NCBI RefSeq assembly: GCF_000219215.1
Contig: NC_015726.1
Coordinates: forward strand, 2,542,001-2,606,000
Origin: Cupriavidus necator N-1
GTDB taxonomy: Bacteria; Pseudomonadota; Gammaproteobacteria; Burkholderiales; Burkholderiaceae
Direction of reading: 5' to 3'
Length of the DNA stretch: 64,000 bases
Part shown: piece by piece, positions 35,404-45,972 of the stretch
Layout of the letters: each line of letters opens with the position of its first letter
How positions within the stretch are numbered: the first letter of the stretch is position 1
Notes under the pieces: model-generated
Seen by the model: only the letters and a program-made list of their open reading frames with translations
What the model was told of the DNA's origin: nothing
Databases searched by the model: none
Translations under genes and position numbers: made by a program

Positions 35404-35560
35404 GTGGGGTGCGAGGAAAAGCTGTTGCTACCAGATTTGGCCAGCCAGCGGCAAAGTCAAGGCCAGGCTTGCGCCCGGCCCCGAGATAGCGGCCGGGGCG
35501 GCCAAGAAAAGCGAAAGGCGCGTCAACCACCCGCGCCCTTGATCTGCCATGCAGACGTTG

Positions 35561-36433
35561 TTATGCCACCGCGTCGGCCGGCTGCTTCTGCAGCAGCGCC
35601 AGCAGCTGCGCCAGTTCCGCGCGCATCTTGCGGCGGTCGACGATCATGTCGATGGCGCCCTTCTGGATCAGGAATTCCGAGCGCTGGAAGCCTTCCGGCA
35701 GCTTCTCGCGCACGGTCTGCTCGATCACGCGCGGGCCGGCAAAGCCGATCAGCGCCTTGGGCTCGGCGATCACCACATCGCCCAGGAAGGCGAAGCTGGC
35801 CGATACGCCGCCCATGGTCGGGTCGGTCAGCACGCTGATGAACGGCAGCTTGGCCGCGCTCAGCTGGTTCAGCATCGAGGTGGTCTTGGCCATCTGCAGC
35901 AGCGACAGCAGGCTTTCCTGCATGCGCGCCCCGCCGGTGGCGGTAAAGCAGATGAACGGCACCTTCTGCTCCAACGCGGCCTTCGCGCCGCGCACGAAGC
36001 GCTCACCCACCACCGAGCCCATCGAACCGCCCATGAACTCGAACTCGAAGCAGCTCACCACCACCGGGATGGTGTGGATGGCACCGCCCATCACCACCAT
36101 GGCATCGGTCTCGCCGGTGTCGTCCATGGCGGCCTTGATGCGGTCCGGGTACTTCTTGGAATCCTTGAACTTGAGGGCGTCGACCGGCACGATCTCCTGA
36201 CCGATCTCATAGCGGCCTTCGGCGTCCAGCAGCCCGTCCAGGCGCGCCCGTGCGCCGATGCGCATATGGTGGTCGCACTTGGGGCAGACGTGCAGGTTGG
36301 CCTCGACGTCGGTCCGGTACAGGGTGGACTCGCACGACGGGCACTTGACCCACAACCCCTCAGGGATGCCCTTGCGGGTGCTGGGGTCGGTCTGTTGAAT
36401 CTTGGGGGGCAGGAGTTTATCCAACCAGCTCAT
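35561..36433 (-). CDS. accD: Acetyl-CoA carboxylase carboxyltransferase subunit beta
   Basis: AccD (290 aa), with AccA, transfers CO2 from carboxybiotin to acetyl-CoA, giving malonyl-CoA. The N-terminal zinc finger is complete: Cys31 and Cys34 (CPSC), then Cys50 and Cys53 (CPKC). The crotonase-like carboxyltransferase domain follows, with [20 protein letters not shown]. The start at 36433 ([11 protein letters not shown]) has an AAAGGAGC Shine-Dalgarno; the frame extends 26 codons upstream without support. Confidence 0.95.
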   Translation of the reverse strand: MSWLDKLLPPKIQQTDPSTRKGIPEGLWVKCPSCESTLYRTDVEANLHVCPKCDHHMRIGARARLDGLLDAEGRYEIGQEIVPVDALKFKDSKKYPDRIKAAMDDTGETDAMVVMGGAIHTIPVVVSCFEFEFMGGSMGSVVGERFVRGAKAALEQKVPFICFTATGGARMQESLLSLLQMAKTTSMLNQLSAAKLPFISVLTDPTMGGVSASFAFLGDVVIAEPKALIGFAGPRVIEQTVREKLPEGFQRSEFLIQKGAIDMIVDRRKMRAELAQLLALLQKQPADAVA

Positions 36434-36613
36434 GAAAGCTCCTTTCGGATGACTGCGGTCCGCCGGCAAGCCCGGTGTCGGGACGCCTGTTGGCGGATGG
36501 CAGGGAATCAACCCGCGAATTTACCATGCCGGCCCGGTGACCTCGAAGCGCAACGCGCGATTTGCGCACAACACATCACTCCACAAGGTGTGCCGGGCCA
36601 GCATTACATCACT

Positions 36614-37411
36614 TCAGCTGTCCAGCGCCTGGCGGATCTCGGCAATAAACGCCTGCAGCGTCGCCACCGCCTGTTCGCGCGGGGTGTCCTCCAGCAGCTG
36701 CACCAGGCGGCTGCCGATCACCACGGCATCGGCCACGCTGCCGATCGCGCGCGCGGTCTGCGCGTCGCGGATGCCGAAGCCCACGCCCACCGGCAGGTTG
36801 GCATGCTGCTTGATCAGCGGCAGGCGCGCCGCCACGCTGTCCAGGTCGATCGCGGCCGAGCCGGTCACACCCTTGAGCGACACGTAGTACAGGTAGCCGC
36901 TGGCCACGCGCGCCACGGCCTCGATGCGGGCATCGGTCGAAGTCGGCGCCAGCAGGAAGATCGGGTCCATGCCGTTGTCGCGCATCAGCGTGGCGAACGA
37001 CTCGCACTCCTCGGGCGGATAGTCGACCACCAGCACGCCGTCCACGCCAGCCTCGCGCGCGGCAGTGGCAAAGACCTGCTCGCCCATGCACTCGATCGGA
37101 TTGGCGTAGCCCATCAGCACCACCGGGGTGTCGGCATTGGTCTGGCGGAACTCGCGCACCCACTGCAGCACCTGGGTCAGCGATACGCCCTGCGCCAGCG
37201 CGCGCTCGGAGGCGCGCTGGATCACCGGGCCGTCGGCCATCGGGTCGGAGAACGGCACGCCCAGCTCGATCACGTCGGCGCCGCCCGCCACCAGCGCGTG
37301 CATCAGTGCCACGGTCAGGCCGGGCTCGGGATCGCCCGCGGTGATAAACGGAATCAGGCCCTTCTTCTGCTGCGCGGCCAGCGCCGCGAACGTCTTCTGG
37401 ATACGGGACAT
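36614..37411 (-). CDS. trpA: Tryptophan synthase alpha chain
   Basis: This TIM-barrel subunit (265 aa) cleaves indole-3-glycerol phosphate to indole, which is channelled to TrpB. Catalytic Glu49 ([11 protein letters not shown]) and Asp60 (MADGPVIQ) fall at the same positions as in E. coli. It begins 1 bp after the stop of the embedded methyltransferase gene, so translation of the two is likely coupled. The separate position of trpEGDC elsewhere is normal for this group. Confidence 0.95.
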   Translation of the reverse strand: MSRIQKTFAALAAQQKKGLIPFITAGDPEPGLTVALMHALVAGGADVIELGVPFSDPMADGPVIQRASERALAQGVSLTQVLQWVREFRQTNADTPVVLMGYANPIECMGEQVFATAAREAGVDGVLVVDYPPEECESFATLMRDNGMDPIFLLAPTSTDARIEAVARVASGYLYYVSLKGVTGSAAIDLDSVAARLPLIKQHANLPVGVGFGIRDAQTARAIGSVADAVVIGSRLVQLLEDTPREQAVATLQAFIAEIRQALDS

Positions 37412-37412
37412 A

Positions 37413-38339
37413 TCAGGGAATCAGGTGAGGCCGCGGCGCCGGCGAGACATCGTCGTTGGCGGCGGCCAGGGTTGGGGTGGCGGCAGGCTCGGCGGCTGCA
37501 TTCGTGACGGCAAGGGCTGCAGCGGCGGCAGACACGCGATCGCATGCCACCTGCACATACTCCGGATTGATCTCGAAGCCGGCAAAGCGCCGTCCGTGGC
37601 GCAGGCAGGCCACCGCGGTGGTGCCGCTGCCGGCGAACGGATCCAGCACCAGGCCGCCCGGCGGACAGCTTGACAGCACCATGCGCTCGACGATCTCCAG
37701 CGGTTTCTGCGTCGGGTGGTTGGCGCGCTCCGGGTCCTGGCGGTGGATGCGCGAGACGCTCCACAGGTCCTTCGGGTTGTAGCCCACCTCCAGCCACTTC
37801 TTGCCTTCGAAACGCGGACGGCTGCGCGCCTTCTTGGTCTCGGGGTCGTAGGGAATGCGGACCGGGTCGAGATCGAAGTAGTAGTCGCGCGCGCGCGCAA
37901 AAAAGCCGATGTTGTCGTGCACCGACGAGAACTTGCGCGTGGTGCCGCCCATGCTGGGCACGCGGCGGTCCCAGATGATCTCGTTGATCATGGTCAGGCG
38001 CCGCTTGAGCATCACGAACAGCTCGGGCGAATACTGCCAGGTGCAGAACAGGTAGAGCGTGCCCTTGGGCGCGAGCTTGGGCACGACCGCGTTCATCCAG
38101 CGCTCGGACCAGTCGAGATACTCCTGGCCCGACAGCAGGTCGGAATCGTTGCCGTAGTCCTTGCCCAGCCCGTAGGGCGGATCGGCGACGATCAGGTCGA
38201 CCGAGCCGTCCGGCAGGCGGGCAATGCCCTCGAACATGTCTTCCTGGAACAGGCGCAACTGGGCGGAATCGGGCGCACCGGACGCATCCGGTGCACCCGC
38301 GCCGCCCACGGCAAGTCCGGTCGGAGGCAGCGCGCGCAT
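37413..38339 (-). CDS. Orphan DNA adenine methyltransferase embedded in the trp operon
   Basis: The 308-residue enzyme is a beta-class amino-methyltransferase. The catalytic motif DPPY (53-56) precedes the SAM-binding motif FAGSG (235-239, within [15 protein letters not shown]). Its ATG overlaps the trpB stop (ATGA), and trpA follows 1 bp after its own stop. No restriction endonuclease is nearby. An orthologue in the same trpB-trpA position in Ralstonia and Burkholderia has been linked to N6-adenine methylation of GTWWAC; that specificity is inferred here by position and family. The frame extends upstream inside trpB, which I discount. Confidence 0.88.
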   Translation of the reverse strand: MRALPPTGLAVGGAGAPDASGAPDSAQLRLFQEDMFEGIARLPDGSVDLIVADPPYGLGKDYGNDSDLLSGQEYLDWSERWMNAVVPKLAPKGTLYLFCTWQYSPELFVMLKRRLTMINEIIWDRRVPSMGGTTRKFSSVHDNIGFFARARDYYFDLDPVRIPYDPETKKARSRPRFEGKKWLEVGYNPKDLWSVSRIHRQDPERANHPTQKPLEIVERMVLSSCPPGGLVLDPFAGSGTTAVACLRHGRRFAGFEINPEYVQVACDRVSAAAAALAVTNAAAEPAATPTLAAANDDVSPAPRPHLIP

Positions 38340-39532
38340 CAGAGCTTGAGCCCCGCGCGCTCGGCCACGGTGTGCATGTCCTTGTCGCCGCGGCCGGACA
38401 GGTTCACCAGTAGCAGCTTCTCCTTGGGCAGCGTCGGCGCCAGCTTGCACGCGTAGGCGATGGCATGGCTCGATTCCAGCGCCGGGATGATCCCCTCGAT
38501 GCGGCAGCAGTCGTGGAAGGCCTTGAGCGCTTCCTCATCCGTGATCGGCACGTACTGCGCGCGGCCGCTGTCCTTGAGCCAGGCATGCTCGGGGCCCACG
38601 CCCGGGTAGTCCAGGCCGGCCGACACCGAATGGGTCTCGATGATCTGGCCGTTGGCGTCCTGCAGCAGATAGGTGCGGTTGCCGTGCAGCACGCCTGGCG
38701 TGCCGCCGGTCAGCGAGGCCGCGTGGCGGCCGGTGTCCAGGCCGTCGCCGGCGGCTTCCACGCCGATCAGCTGCACGTCCTGGTGCTCGATATACGGGTA
38801 GAAGATGCCCATGGCATTGGAGCCGCCGCCGACGCAGGCGATCACGGCATCCGGCTGGCGGCCCGTCATCTCCGGCATCTGCACCTTGGATTCCTCGCCG
38901 ATCACGCACTGGAAGTCGCGCACCATCATCGGGTACGGATGCGGGCCGGCCACGGTGCCGATGATGTAGAAGGTGTTCTCGACGTTGGTGACCCAGTCGC
39001 GCATGGCTTCATTGAGCGCGTCCTTGAGCGTGCGCGAGCCGCTTTCCACCGGCACCACGGTGGCGCCCAGCAGCTTCATGCGGTAGACGTTGGCGGCCTG
39101 GCGCTTGACGTCCTCGGCCCCCATGTAGACCACGCACTCCATGCCGAAGCGCGCGGCGATGGTGGCCGTGGCCACGCCGTGCTGCCCTGCCCCGGTCTCG
39201 GCGATCACGCGCGGCTTGCCCATGCGCTTGGCCAGCAGCGCCTGGCCGATCACGTTGTTGATCTTGTGCGCGCCGGTGTGGTTCAGGTCTTCGCGCTTGA
39301 AGTAGATCTGCGCGCCGCCGAGCGTCTCGCTCCAGCGCTGCGCGTGATAGATCGGCGACGGGCGGCCGACAAAGTGCTTCAGTTCGCGGCGGTATTCGGC
39401 ATCGAACTCCGGATCCTTCTGGTAGTGCGCATAGGCTTCGCGCAGCTCATCGAGCGCGTGGATCAGCGTTTCGGACACGAAGGTGCCGCCATAGGGGCCG
39501 AAATGGCCACGGGAATCGGGCAAGTCGTACAT
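38339..39532 (-). CDS. trpB: Tryptophan synthase beta chain
   Basis: The PLP enzyme (397 aa) condenses indole with serine. The PLP lysine is Lys90 in HTGAHKINN, and the phosphate-binding loop is GGGSNAMG. The stop codon overlaps the start of the methyltransferase gene by 4 bp. A strong hairpin precedes the gene in the gap after trpF. The Shine-Dalgarno is weak (GAG). Confidence 0.95.
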   Translation of the reverse strand: MYDLPDSRGHFGPYGGTFVSETLIHALDELREAYAHYQKDPEFDAEYRRELKHFVGRPSPIYHAQRWSETLGGAQIYFKREDLNHTGAHKINNVIGQALLAKRMGKPRVIAETGAGQHGVATATIAARFGMECVVYMGAEDVKRQAANVYRMKLLGATVVPVESGSRTLKDALNEAMRDWVTNVENTFYIIGTVAGPHPYPMMVRDFQCVIGEESKVQMPEMTGRQPDAVIACVGGGSNAMGIFYPYIEHQDVQLIGVEAAGDGLDTGRHAASLTGGTPGVLHGNRTYLLQDANGQIIETHSVSAGLDYPGVGPEHAWLKDSGRAQYVPITDEEALKAFHDCCRIEGIIPALESSHAIAYACKLAPTLPKEKLLLVNLSGRGDKDMHTVAERAGLKL

Positions 39533-39551
39533 ATCTAGACTCTTCGGAACA

Positions 39552-39579
39552 GCGGCCTTGCCTCATCCGGCAAGGCCGC
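39552..39579 (-). other. Intercistronic hairpin between trpF and trpB
   Basis: Perfect 11-bp stem GCGGCCTTGCC / GGCAAGGCCGC with a 6-nt loop, 19 bp upstream of the trpB start on the minus strand. No T-run follows, so it is more likely a stabilising or processing element than a terminator. Confidence 0.55.
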
Positions 39580-39656
39580 ATTGTTGACTGCGATGCGTGT
39601 GCGCGCATGCGGCAGGCCATAGGCGGCATGGGGAAAGACGCGGGAGACGGCCCGGC

Positions 39657-40400
39657 TCATCCTGCCTCGGCACTGCGCACAGCACGCACGAACGCGGCGA
39701 TGCGGGCGTGGTCCTTCACGCCCTTGGCGGCCTCTACCCCGCTGCTGACGTCCACAGCGTAGGGCCGCACGCGTTCAATCGCACCAGCGACGTTTTGCGC
39801 GTTCAACCCACCACTCAAAACGATGCGAGGAGCGCCGCTTGCGTTCGGGTTGCCGGTAGCTGGTACCGGGGGAGTAGGCGGAAGCCATGCCGGGGGAATC
39901 AGGGTCCAGTCGAAGACGTGGCCGCCACCGCCGTAGCCTTCGACGAAGGCATCAAGCAGCAAGGCAGCGGCATCACGGTATTGATCGGCAAATTCTACCA
40001 AATCGAGGCCCTGGCGCACACGGGCGGCGCGCAGGAACGGTAGCCGGCAGCGTTGTGACGCCTGCGAGCAGAACTGCGGGGTCTCGTCGCCGTGCAGCTG
40101 CAGCAGCGTCAGCGGCACGCGCTCGGCCACATGGGCGATGTCTTCCAGGTCGGCATTGACGAACAGCCCGATGATCGCCACGAACGGCCCGGCGGCCTCG
40201 GCCAGCGCGGCGGCGCGCGCCACGTCGACGTAGCGCGGGCTGTTCGGGTAGAACACAAGCCCGATGGCGTCGGCGCCGGCGTCCACGGCGGCGCGCACGT
40301 CGTCCTCGCGCGTCAGACCGCAGATCTTGATGCGGGTGCGGGCCGGCATGTGCACTGTGCTGCCCGCCGTGCTACCTTCGGCGGCCTCAGGCTGCGTCAT
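39657..40400 (-). CDS. trpF: Phosphoribosylanthranilate isomerase
   Basis: TrpF (247 aa) converts phosphoribosylanthranilate to CdRP in tryptophan synthesis. The catalytic Cys lies in [12 protein letters not shown], and the phosphate-binding region [10 protein letters not shown] is present. The start at 40400 (MTQPEAAEG) has a GGAG Shine-Dalgarno and overlaps the end of truA by 14 bp, so translation is coupled. The first 23 residues before the barrel are lineage-specific and Ala/Thr-rich. Confidence 0.92.
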   Translation of the reverse strand: MTQPEAAEGSTAGSTVHMPARTRIKICGLTREDDVRAAVDAGADAIGLVFYPNSPRYVDVARAAALAEAAGPFVAIIGLFVNADLEDIAHVAERVPLTLLQLHGDETPQFCSQASQRCRLPFLRAARVRQGLDLVEFADQYRDAAALLLDAFVEGYGGGGHVFDWTLIPPAWLPPTPPVPATGNPNASGAPRIVLSGGLNAQNVAGAIERVRPYAVDVSSGVEAAKGVKDHARIAAFVRAVRSAEAG

Positions 40401-41205
40401 CGAACACTCCATGGAACAGGCTCGCGGACGGATCGGCCGCGGGGATCTGGTAAGGATCAGGATACTTGACGCCGACCAGGTAGAGGCCGTCCGGCATGAA
40501 GGTCGGCGCCGCCAGCTTGCGCTCGCGCCCGGCCAGCACCTGCGCCAGCCATGGCGCCGGGTAGCGTCCGCGCCCCACCGCCACCAGGCAGCCCATCAGG
40601 TTGCGCACCATGTGGTGCAGGAAGGCGCTGGCGCGAAAGCGCAGGAACACCCAGTTGCCGTCATCCTTGATGGTGACGTCGTACATGGTCTTGACCGGCG
40701 ACTTGGCCTGGCATTCGGCGGCGCGGAAGGCGGAGAAATCGTGCTCGCCGACCAGGCACGCGGCGGCCTCGCGCATGGCGTCGACATCCAGCCGCTGACC
40801 CGGCGGCAGCATCTGGTAGCCGGCGCGGCCGTGCACCAGCGGCACGCGGTGCGGCCCGGTGTAGAGCGCGTAGTAATACATGCGCTCGAACGCCAGGAAA
40901 CGGGCGTGGAAGCCCTGGTCCACCGGCAGCGCCCATTGCAGCGCGATCGACGGCGGCAGGAAGGCGTTGACGCCGCGCACCCAGGAAAATGGCTCGCGCT
41001 CCAGCGCCGTGTCCAGGTGGATGACCTGGCCGAGCGCATGCACGCCGGTATCGGTGCGCCCCGCCACAGTGGTCAGCAGGCGCACCCCGGCAAAGCGCTC
41101 GATGGCGTTTTCCAGGTGATCCTGCACGGTATTGCGGTGCGGCTGCGACTGCCAGCCGGAAAAGGCGGCGCCGTCGTAGTGCAGGCCAAGAGCGATGCGG
41201 TTCAT
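40387..41205 (-). CDS. truA: tRNA pseudouridine(38-40) synthase TruA
   Basis: TruA (272 aa) converts uridines 38-40 of the anticodon arm to pseudouridine. The catalytic Asp52 is in [13 protein letters not shown]. The N-terminus [19 protein letters not shown] and C-terminal [11 protein letters not shown] are typical. It lies downstream of fimV and overlaps trpF, the standard order in beta- and gammaproteobacteria. Confidence 0.95.
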   Translation of the reverse strand: MNRIALGLHYDGAAFSGWQSQPHRNTVQDHLENAIERFAGVRLLTTVAGRTDTGVHALGQVIHLDTALEREPFSWVRGVNAFLPPSIALQWALPVDQGFHARFLAFERMYYYALYTGPHRVPLVHGRAGYQMLPPGQRLDVDAMREAAACLVGEHDFSAFRAAECQAKSPVKTMYDVTIKDDGNWVFLRFRASAFLHHMVRNLMGCLVAVGRGRYPAPWLAQVLAGRERKLAAPTFMPDGLYLVGVKYPDPYQIPAADPSASLFHGVFDDAA

Positions 41206-41354
41206 GTCAGGGGATCGGGCAAGGCGGCGGGTACGTCCGGGCGCAATGGTTCACGCCAGGTCCGCCGAAAAAGCAAATGCGCCGGAAGGGACGCTTCCGG
41301 CGCATCGCTTCAGGCTGCGGCAGCGCGTGCCGCGGCCGGACCGTCAATGATAGC

Positions 41355-44213
41355 TCAGGCCACTTCCTGCAGCAGCGAACGGGCCTCCGCCTGCAGCGGG
41401 TCCTGCGACTGCTCGACCACTTCCTGCAGCAGTTCGCGCGCGCCTTCCTTGTCGCCGATCTCGATATAGGCACGAGCCAGGTCAAGCTTGATCTGCATGT
41501 CCCGCCCGCCGTCCACGCCGTCGACCGACAGCGTGCTCGGCGAACCCCCGTGCGTGAGGTCGCCGCCGGTTTCAGGCGCCACGCGCGACAGGTCGATCGG
41601 CTCGGCCAGCTTGCCGTCGCGCAGCATGGTGGTGGCGGGCAGCGGCATGGTGGCCTCGTCCAGCACATCCTTGCCGCGGGCGTCGGCTTGCGCGGCGCTG
41701 CCCAGGTCAAGCGACAGCCCCGACATGTCGAACTCCAGCGGACGGCTACGGGTCGGCGTGTCAAGGGTGGGCACGTCGTCGGCAAGCGGGTCGGCGCCGG
41801 TGCCAGGCAGGCCGAGATCCAGCCGCACCGGCTCGCCGGCGTCGTGCGCGTCAGCGCCAAATACCATCGCCGCGGAAGCAGGCGCAACGATCGGCTCGCC
41901 GGCCGCCGGGGCCGGGAAGGCATCCAGCGGCAGCGCCAGGTCACCCAGCGACGGCTCCAGCCGCGCGATCGAGGCCGGATTCTGCGACGGGTCCTGGGTG
42001 CGCCACTGGTCGGTTGCCGGCGATGTCGTATCCGGCCCCGCCGCTTCGGGCGTCACCGCCAGGAAGAGCGCGTTGCCCGGCTCGAGCGCGCGCCCCATTT
42101 CTGCTGCCTTCAGCCATTCCGCCCCGTGTCCGCCGGTCTGGGCGAACATTTCTTCTGCAATCACGCGGAAACCTTCCACATCCTGTCTGTTGCTGTAAAT
42201 CTCCAGGAGCTTGAGCCGCACCGGCTGCTGCTCCGGGTTCTTCTCCAGAGCTTCGCGCAGGATTTCCTCCGCCTGCACATCGCGCCCATAGGCGATATAG
42301 ACCTCGGCCTCGGCGATCGGGTCGACCTCGTTGGCTTCCGGCGTGTTGTTGCCGATGCGGAAGTCCGCGCCGAACACGCTGTGCTGCGAGGTGTCGACGC
42401 TCTGCCCCCCGGCCGTGCCGAACAGCGAATTGGCACCGGCCATCACCGTGCTTTCCTGCGACAGGATGCTGTCGCCGAAGCCGGTCGCCTCGCCCGCCTT
42501 CTGCTGCTGGCGGCGGCGATAGATCGCATAGACGCCCAGCAGCGCCACCAGCAGGCCACCGCCGGGCAGCAGCATGGGGTTGGCCAGCAGGCCATCGATG
42601 AACGACGGTTGGGGCACCGGCTCGGGCTGGGCCGCCAACACCGGCGGGCGCTTGGCCGCGGGGGCCGACGCGGCGGCTGCGGCCTGCGCTGCGCTGGCAG
42701 GGATGGCCGCAGCCGGCTGCGAGGCTGGGACGGCTGCCACGGCGGAGGCTGCCGCGGGCGCCACGGCGTCCGCGGCGCTGGCGCCGGCCGCTGCCGGGGC
42801 GCTGGCTGCGGTTGCTGCGGTTGCGGCAGCCGTCGCGGCGGCCGCAACCGGCGCGGGGGCCACGGCATCGGCCTTCGGCGGCTGGGCCGCCACCACGGTC
42901 GGCGCCGCCGCCGCGGCCTTGGCCGCGGCTTCAGCCTTTTCCTTCTCGGCCAGCACCGTCTGGTTGGCCTGGCTCAGCTTGGCGATCTCGGCGTTCTTCA
43001 GCTCGAGCAGCTTCTGCATGTCGCCGACGTTCTTTTCCAGCTGCGCCAGGCGGGCTTGCGCCTCCTTGAGCTCACGCTCGCGCGCGACGCCGGCTTCGGC
43101 CTTGGCCGCGGCGTCGGCCTGCGCGCCACGCGCGGCCTTGCTGAGCTTCAGTTCATCACGCGGGCCGTCGGTCGGGGCGGCCTGCTCCTGCACCCGGGCG
43201 GTCACGTTGCCGGACTGCTGGCGGCCGCTGTCGGGCTCGACCGACTTGGCCGCGGCAGCGCTGGCCAGCCGGCTGCGGTAGGCATTGAAGCCCTGCGTGC
43301 GCGCCACCACCTCGCGGCGGGCGGCCTTGGGTGCGACGGCCTGCGCCTGCTGCTGGGTCGGGACCTGCAGCACCGCGCCGCTGCGCAGCCGGTTCATGTT
43401 GCCGCCGATAAAGGCGTTGGGATTGTTGCGGTAGAGCGCCACCAGCATCTGGTCCAGCGAGACCGATTCCTGGCCTTGCACGGCTTCGCCGGCGATGGCG
43501 TATAGCGTGTCGCCGCGCTGCACGGTGTAGCCGCCGCCGGGCGCCATCTCGGTGCTGCCACTGGCGGCCTGCGCCGGTGCCCGCTTTGCGCTCTGGCGGG
43601 CCGGGCGCGCGGGCGCGGCTGGCTTGACTGCCTCGGCGGCCGCGGCGGGCGCAGCTACCTGGGCCGGCGCAGGCTGCGGCGCGGCGGCAGGTGCCGGTGC
43701 CGCTACGGGAGGCGCATCCGGCGTCGCCGCCTGCATCACCGTCGCCGGCGAGAAGGTCTGGTTCGAAGGCTTGGCCCCGGCAGGGTCAAGCAGGAAGGTA
43801 TAGGCGCGCGAGACCTTGCCGCTGGCCCAGCTCATGTCGACCAGGATGTCGACAAAGGGCTCGCTGATCGGCTGGCTGGAGCGGACCCGGGCCACATAGC
43901 TGCCGTTCGGGCGGCGCTCCACCTCCAGCCGCAGGCTGCTGACAGCCGGCAGGTAGGTCAGCCCGGCCGCGGCATACGCCGCTGGCGACGCCAGCTTGAC
44001 ATTGAGCCCGGCGGCCTCTTCGGCACTGACCCCACTGATGTCGATCTCAGCCTGCAGCGGCTGCCCCAGATTCGACTGAACCCGCAATTGCCCGAACCCC
44101 GCGGCATATGCGGCCGGCTGCGCAAGCAGCAGGCCCAGTGCCGTGACGGCCAGCGTTGACCAGCGCTGACGGGCAGTAGGCGCATCTTTCCGGCGATGTT
44201 GGCTCACACTCAC
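41355..44213 (-). CDS. fimV: FimV/TspA-family polar landmark protein
   Basis: The 952-residue protein has a signal peptide (cleaved near AYA-AG), a FimV N-terminal domain (about 38-140) and a LysM peptidoglycan-binding domain (about 225-275, YTVQRGDTLYAIAGEAV). A coiled coil (about 370-440), an Ala/Pro-rich stretch, one membrane helix near 541-565 and an acidic cytoplasmic part with TPR-like helices follow. The C-terminal FimV motif ends the protein (about 895-952). FimV organises type IV pili and polar signalling in Pseudomonas. The start is a GTG with GGAG Shine-Dalgarno; another GTG lies two codons in. Confidence 0.9.
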   Translation of the reverse strand: MSVSQHRRKDAPTARQRWSTLAVTALGLLLAQPAAYAAGFGQLRVQSNLGQPLQAEIDISGVSAEEAAGLNVKLASPAAYAAAGLTYLPAVSSLRLEVERRPNGSYVARVRSSQPISEPFVDILVDMSWASGKVSRAYTFLLDPAGAKPSNQTFSPATVMQAATPDAPPVAAPAPAAAPQPAPAQVAAPAAAAEAVKPAAPARPARQSAKRAPAQAASGSTEMAPGGGYTVQRGDTLYAIAGEAVQGQESVSLDQMLVALYRNNPNAFIGGNMNRLRSGAVLQVPTQQQAQAVAPKAARREVVARTQGFNAYRSRLASAAAAKSVEPDSGRQQSGNVTARVQEQAAPTDGPRDELKLSKAARGAQADAAAKAEAGVARERELKEAQARLAQLEKNVGDMQKLLELKNAEIAKLSQANQTVLAEKEKAEAAAKAAAAAPTVVAAQPPKADAVAPAPVAAAATAAATAATAASAPAAAGASAADAVAPAAASAVAAVPASQPAAAIPASAAQAAAAASAPAAKRPPVLAAQPEPVPQPSFIDGLLANPMLLPGGGLLVALLGVYAIYRRRQQQKAGEATGFGDSILSQESTVMAGANSLFGTAGGQSVDTSQHSVFGADFRIGNNTPEANEVDPIAEAEVYIAYGRDVQAEEILREALEKNPEQQPVRLKLLEIYSNRQDVEGFRVIAEEMFAQTGGHGAEWLKAAEMGRALEPGNALFLAVTPEAAGPDTTSPATDQWRTQDPSQNPASIARLEPSLGDLALPLDAFPAPAAGEPIVAPASAAMVFGADAHDAGEPVRLDLGLPGTGADPLADDVPTLDTPTRSRPLEFDMSGLSLDLGSAAQADARGKDVLDEATMPLPATTMLRDGKLAEPIDLSRVAPETGGDLTHGGSPSTLSVDGVDGGRDMQIKLDLARAYIEIGDKEGARELLQEVVEQSQDPLQAEARSLLQEVA

Positions 44214-44404
44214 CTTGTGCTCCGTTATGTTTTAGTAGCGATATAAATCGACAAACCGACCCCATAAACCAGGTCCGCCCGGCTGGCGGGACATTCTGAA
44301 CGGCCCCTTTGCCAGCCCGCGCGAGCGGCGCCGGCAACTGCCGGCGCGAGGCGCATGCCGGCGTATTGTGACGCATCGCCCGGGGAAATAGGCGCCCGGA
44401 TACA

Positions 44405-44432
44405 ACAACGCCGCGCATGGGCGCGGCGTTGT
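44405..44432 (-). terminator. Hairpin between asd and fimV, possible terminator
   Basis: Perfect 12-bp stem ACAACGCCGCGC / GCGCGGCGTTGT with a 4-nt loop. No proper U-tract follows on either strand, so it may only reduce read-through from asd into fimV. Confidence 0.5.
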
Positions 44433-44450
44433 CGGCAAAGCGGTGCATTC

Positions 44451-44485
44451 TGTTGCCTGGCTGCAACGGACGCAACCAGGCAACA
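44451..44485 (-). repeat. Inverted repeat just downstream of asd
   Basis: TGTTGCCTGG and CCAGGCAACA (10 bp each, perfect) are separated by 15 bp, 16 bp after the asd stop. With the hairpin at 44405-44432 it forms a tandem hairpin pair. Confidence 0.5.
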
Positions 44486-44500
44486 GGCGGGGGCCCCGGA

Positions 44501-45637
44501 TCAGGACTCGATCAGGATACGCAGCATGCGGCGCAGCGGCTCGGCCGCGCCCCACAGCAGCTGGTCACCCACGGTGAAGGCCGACAGGTACTCGCCGCCC
44601 ATCTGCATCTTGCGCAGGCGGCCGACCGGGATGGTCAGCGTGCCGGTCACGGCAGCGGGCGTCAGGTCGGTCATGCTGGCCTCACGCGTATTCGGCACCA
44701 CCTTGGCCCACGGGTTGTGGGCGGCTAGCATGCCTTCGATCTCATCGAGCGGCACATCCTTGCGCAGCTTGATGGTCAGCGCCTGCGAGTGGCAGCGCAT
44801 GGCGCCGATGCGCACGCACAGGCCGTCCACGGCGATCGGCGTGGCGCCGGTGGCACCCAGGAAGCCCTCGCCGCGGCCCAGGATCTTGTTGGTCTCGGCG
44901 CCGCCCTTCCATTCTTCCTTGGACTGGCCGTTGCCCAGGTCCTTGTCGATCCAGGGGATCAGGTTGCCGGCCAGCGGCACGCCGAACTGCTTGGTTTCTT
45001 CGGCGGACAGGCCATGCTGGGTCGCCAGGATGGTGCGGTCGATTTCCAGGATGGCCGAGGCCGGGTTGTCCAGCAGCGGCTTGACCGAGGCGTTCAGGGT
45101 GCCGAACTGGGTCAGCAGCTCGCGCATATGCTGCGCGCCGCCGCCCGATGCGGCCTGGTACGTCATCGAGGTCATCCACTCGATCAGGTCGGCCTCGAAC
45201 AGGCCGCCCAGGCCCATCAGCATGCAGCTGACCGTGCAGTTGCCGCCGATGAAATTCTTCACGCCCTTGGACAGCGCGTCCTTGATCACGCCCTGGTTGA
45301 CCGGATCCAGCACGATGATGGCATCGTCCTTCATGCGCAGCGAGGACGCCGCGTCGATCCAGTAGCCCTTCCAGCCGGCCGCGCGCAGCTTGGGGAAAAC
45401 CTCGTTGGTGTAGTCGCCGCCCTGGGCAGTCACGACCACGTCGCACTTCTTCAGCGCTTCGATGTCATTGGCATCTTTCAGCGTGGTTTCGTTCTTCGCC
45501 ATGGCGGGCGCCTTGCCGCCGGCATTGGACGTGCTGAAGAAGACGGGCTCGATATGGTCGAAATCACGCTCTTCCTGCATGCGCTGCATCAGGACGCTGC
45601 CGACCATTCCCCGCCAACCGACGAGACCTACAATCAT
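44501..45637 (-). CDS. asd: Aspartate-semialdehyde dehydrogenase
   Basis: This enzyme (378 aa) reduces aspartyl phosphate to the semialdehyde, the branch point to lysine/diaminopimelate, methionine and threonine. The N-terminal Rossmann motif is [14 protein letters not shown]. The catalytic Cys134 is in [15 protein letters not shown], matching Cys135 of E. coli. The segment [20 protein letters not shown] is typical of the gammaproteobacterial-type enzyme. It lies between leuB and fimV. Confidence 0.95.
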   Translation of the reverse strand: MIVGLVGWRGMVGSVLMQRMQEERDFDHIEPVFFSTSNAGGKAPAMAKNETTLKDANDIEALKKCDVVVTAQGGDYTNEVFPKLRAAGWKGYWIDAASSLRMKDDAIIVLDPVNQGVIKDALSKGVKNFIGGNCTVSCMLMGLGGLFEADLIEWMTSMTYQAASGGGAQHMRELLTQFGTLNASVKPLLDNPASAILEIDRTILATQHGLSAEETKQFGVPLAGNLIPWIDKDLGNGQSKEEWKGGAETNKILGRGEGFLGATGATPIAVDGLCVRIGAMRCHSQALTIKLRKDVPLDEIEGMLAAHNPWAKVVPNTREASMTDLTPAAVTGTLTIPVGRLRKMQMGGEYLSAFTVGDQLLWGAAEPLRRMLRILIES

Positions 45638-45972
45638 GATTTACCTCGGATGTGATTTTTACTTCCCCGCCATTTTCCTCGCCCGGCGTGGCTGCGCGGG
45701 GAAGACGGGCAGGCACGACGAACGGATCTAGGCGATCGCGGTTTTAATAATGGTTTTAATCGTCGTTGCGGTCTGGCCGAGCGAAATCGTGCCGACCGGG
45801 CCGCGGGTAGCGGTCAGGGCAGCAACAGCAGTCAGGGTGGACTGGGAAAATCGGGCCATCGTCAGAGTCTACACGATTTTGCGGCGCTGCCGCAGCGTGC
45901 AGATACGGGAAATAAAGGGGACAAATCAGACAAAGGGGGCACTACGTGCGCACCGCCCCCTTCCGGTGTGAC
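45638..45972 (-). other. leuB-asd intergenic region
   Basis: These 335 bp contain the leuB terminator at 45926-45962. One small frame on the minus strand (45728-45859, 43 codons, MARFSQSTLTAVAAL) sits 90 bp upstream of asd. It has no Shine-Dalgarno and no recognised family, so I do not call it a gene. No convincing promoter for asd was found. Confidence 0.35.
45926..45962 (-). terminator. Probable terminator of leuB
   Basis: On the minus strand: AAGGGGGC pairs with GCCCCCTT around a 14-nt loop that contains its own GTGC/GCAC pairing. TTTGTCTGATTTG follows. It begins 11 bp after the leuB stop codon. Confidence 0.6.

Noticed and set aside
45728-45859. 43-codon frame upstream of asd as a small gene or leader peptide
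   Set aside because: No Shine-Dalgarno, no run of regulatory codons and no recognised similarity; kept only as a note.
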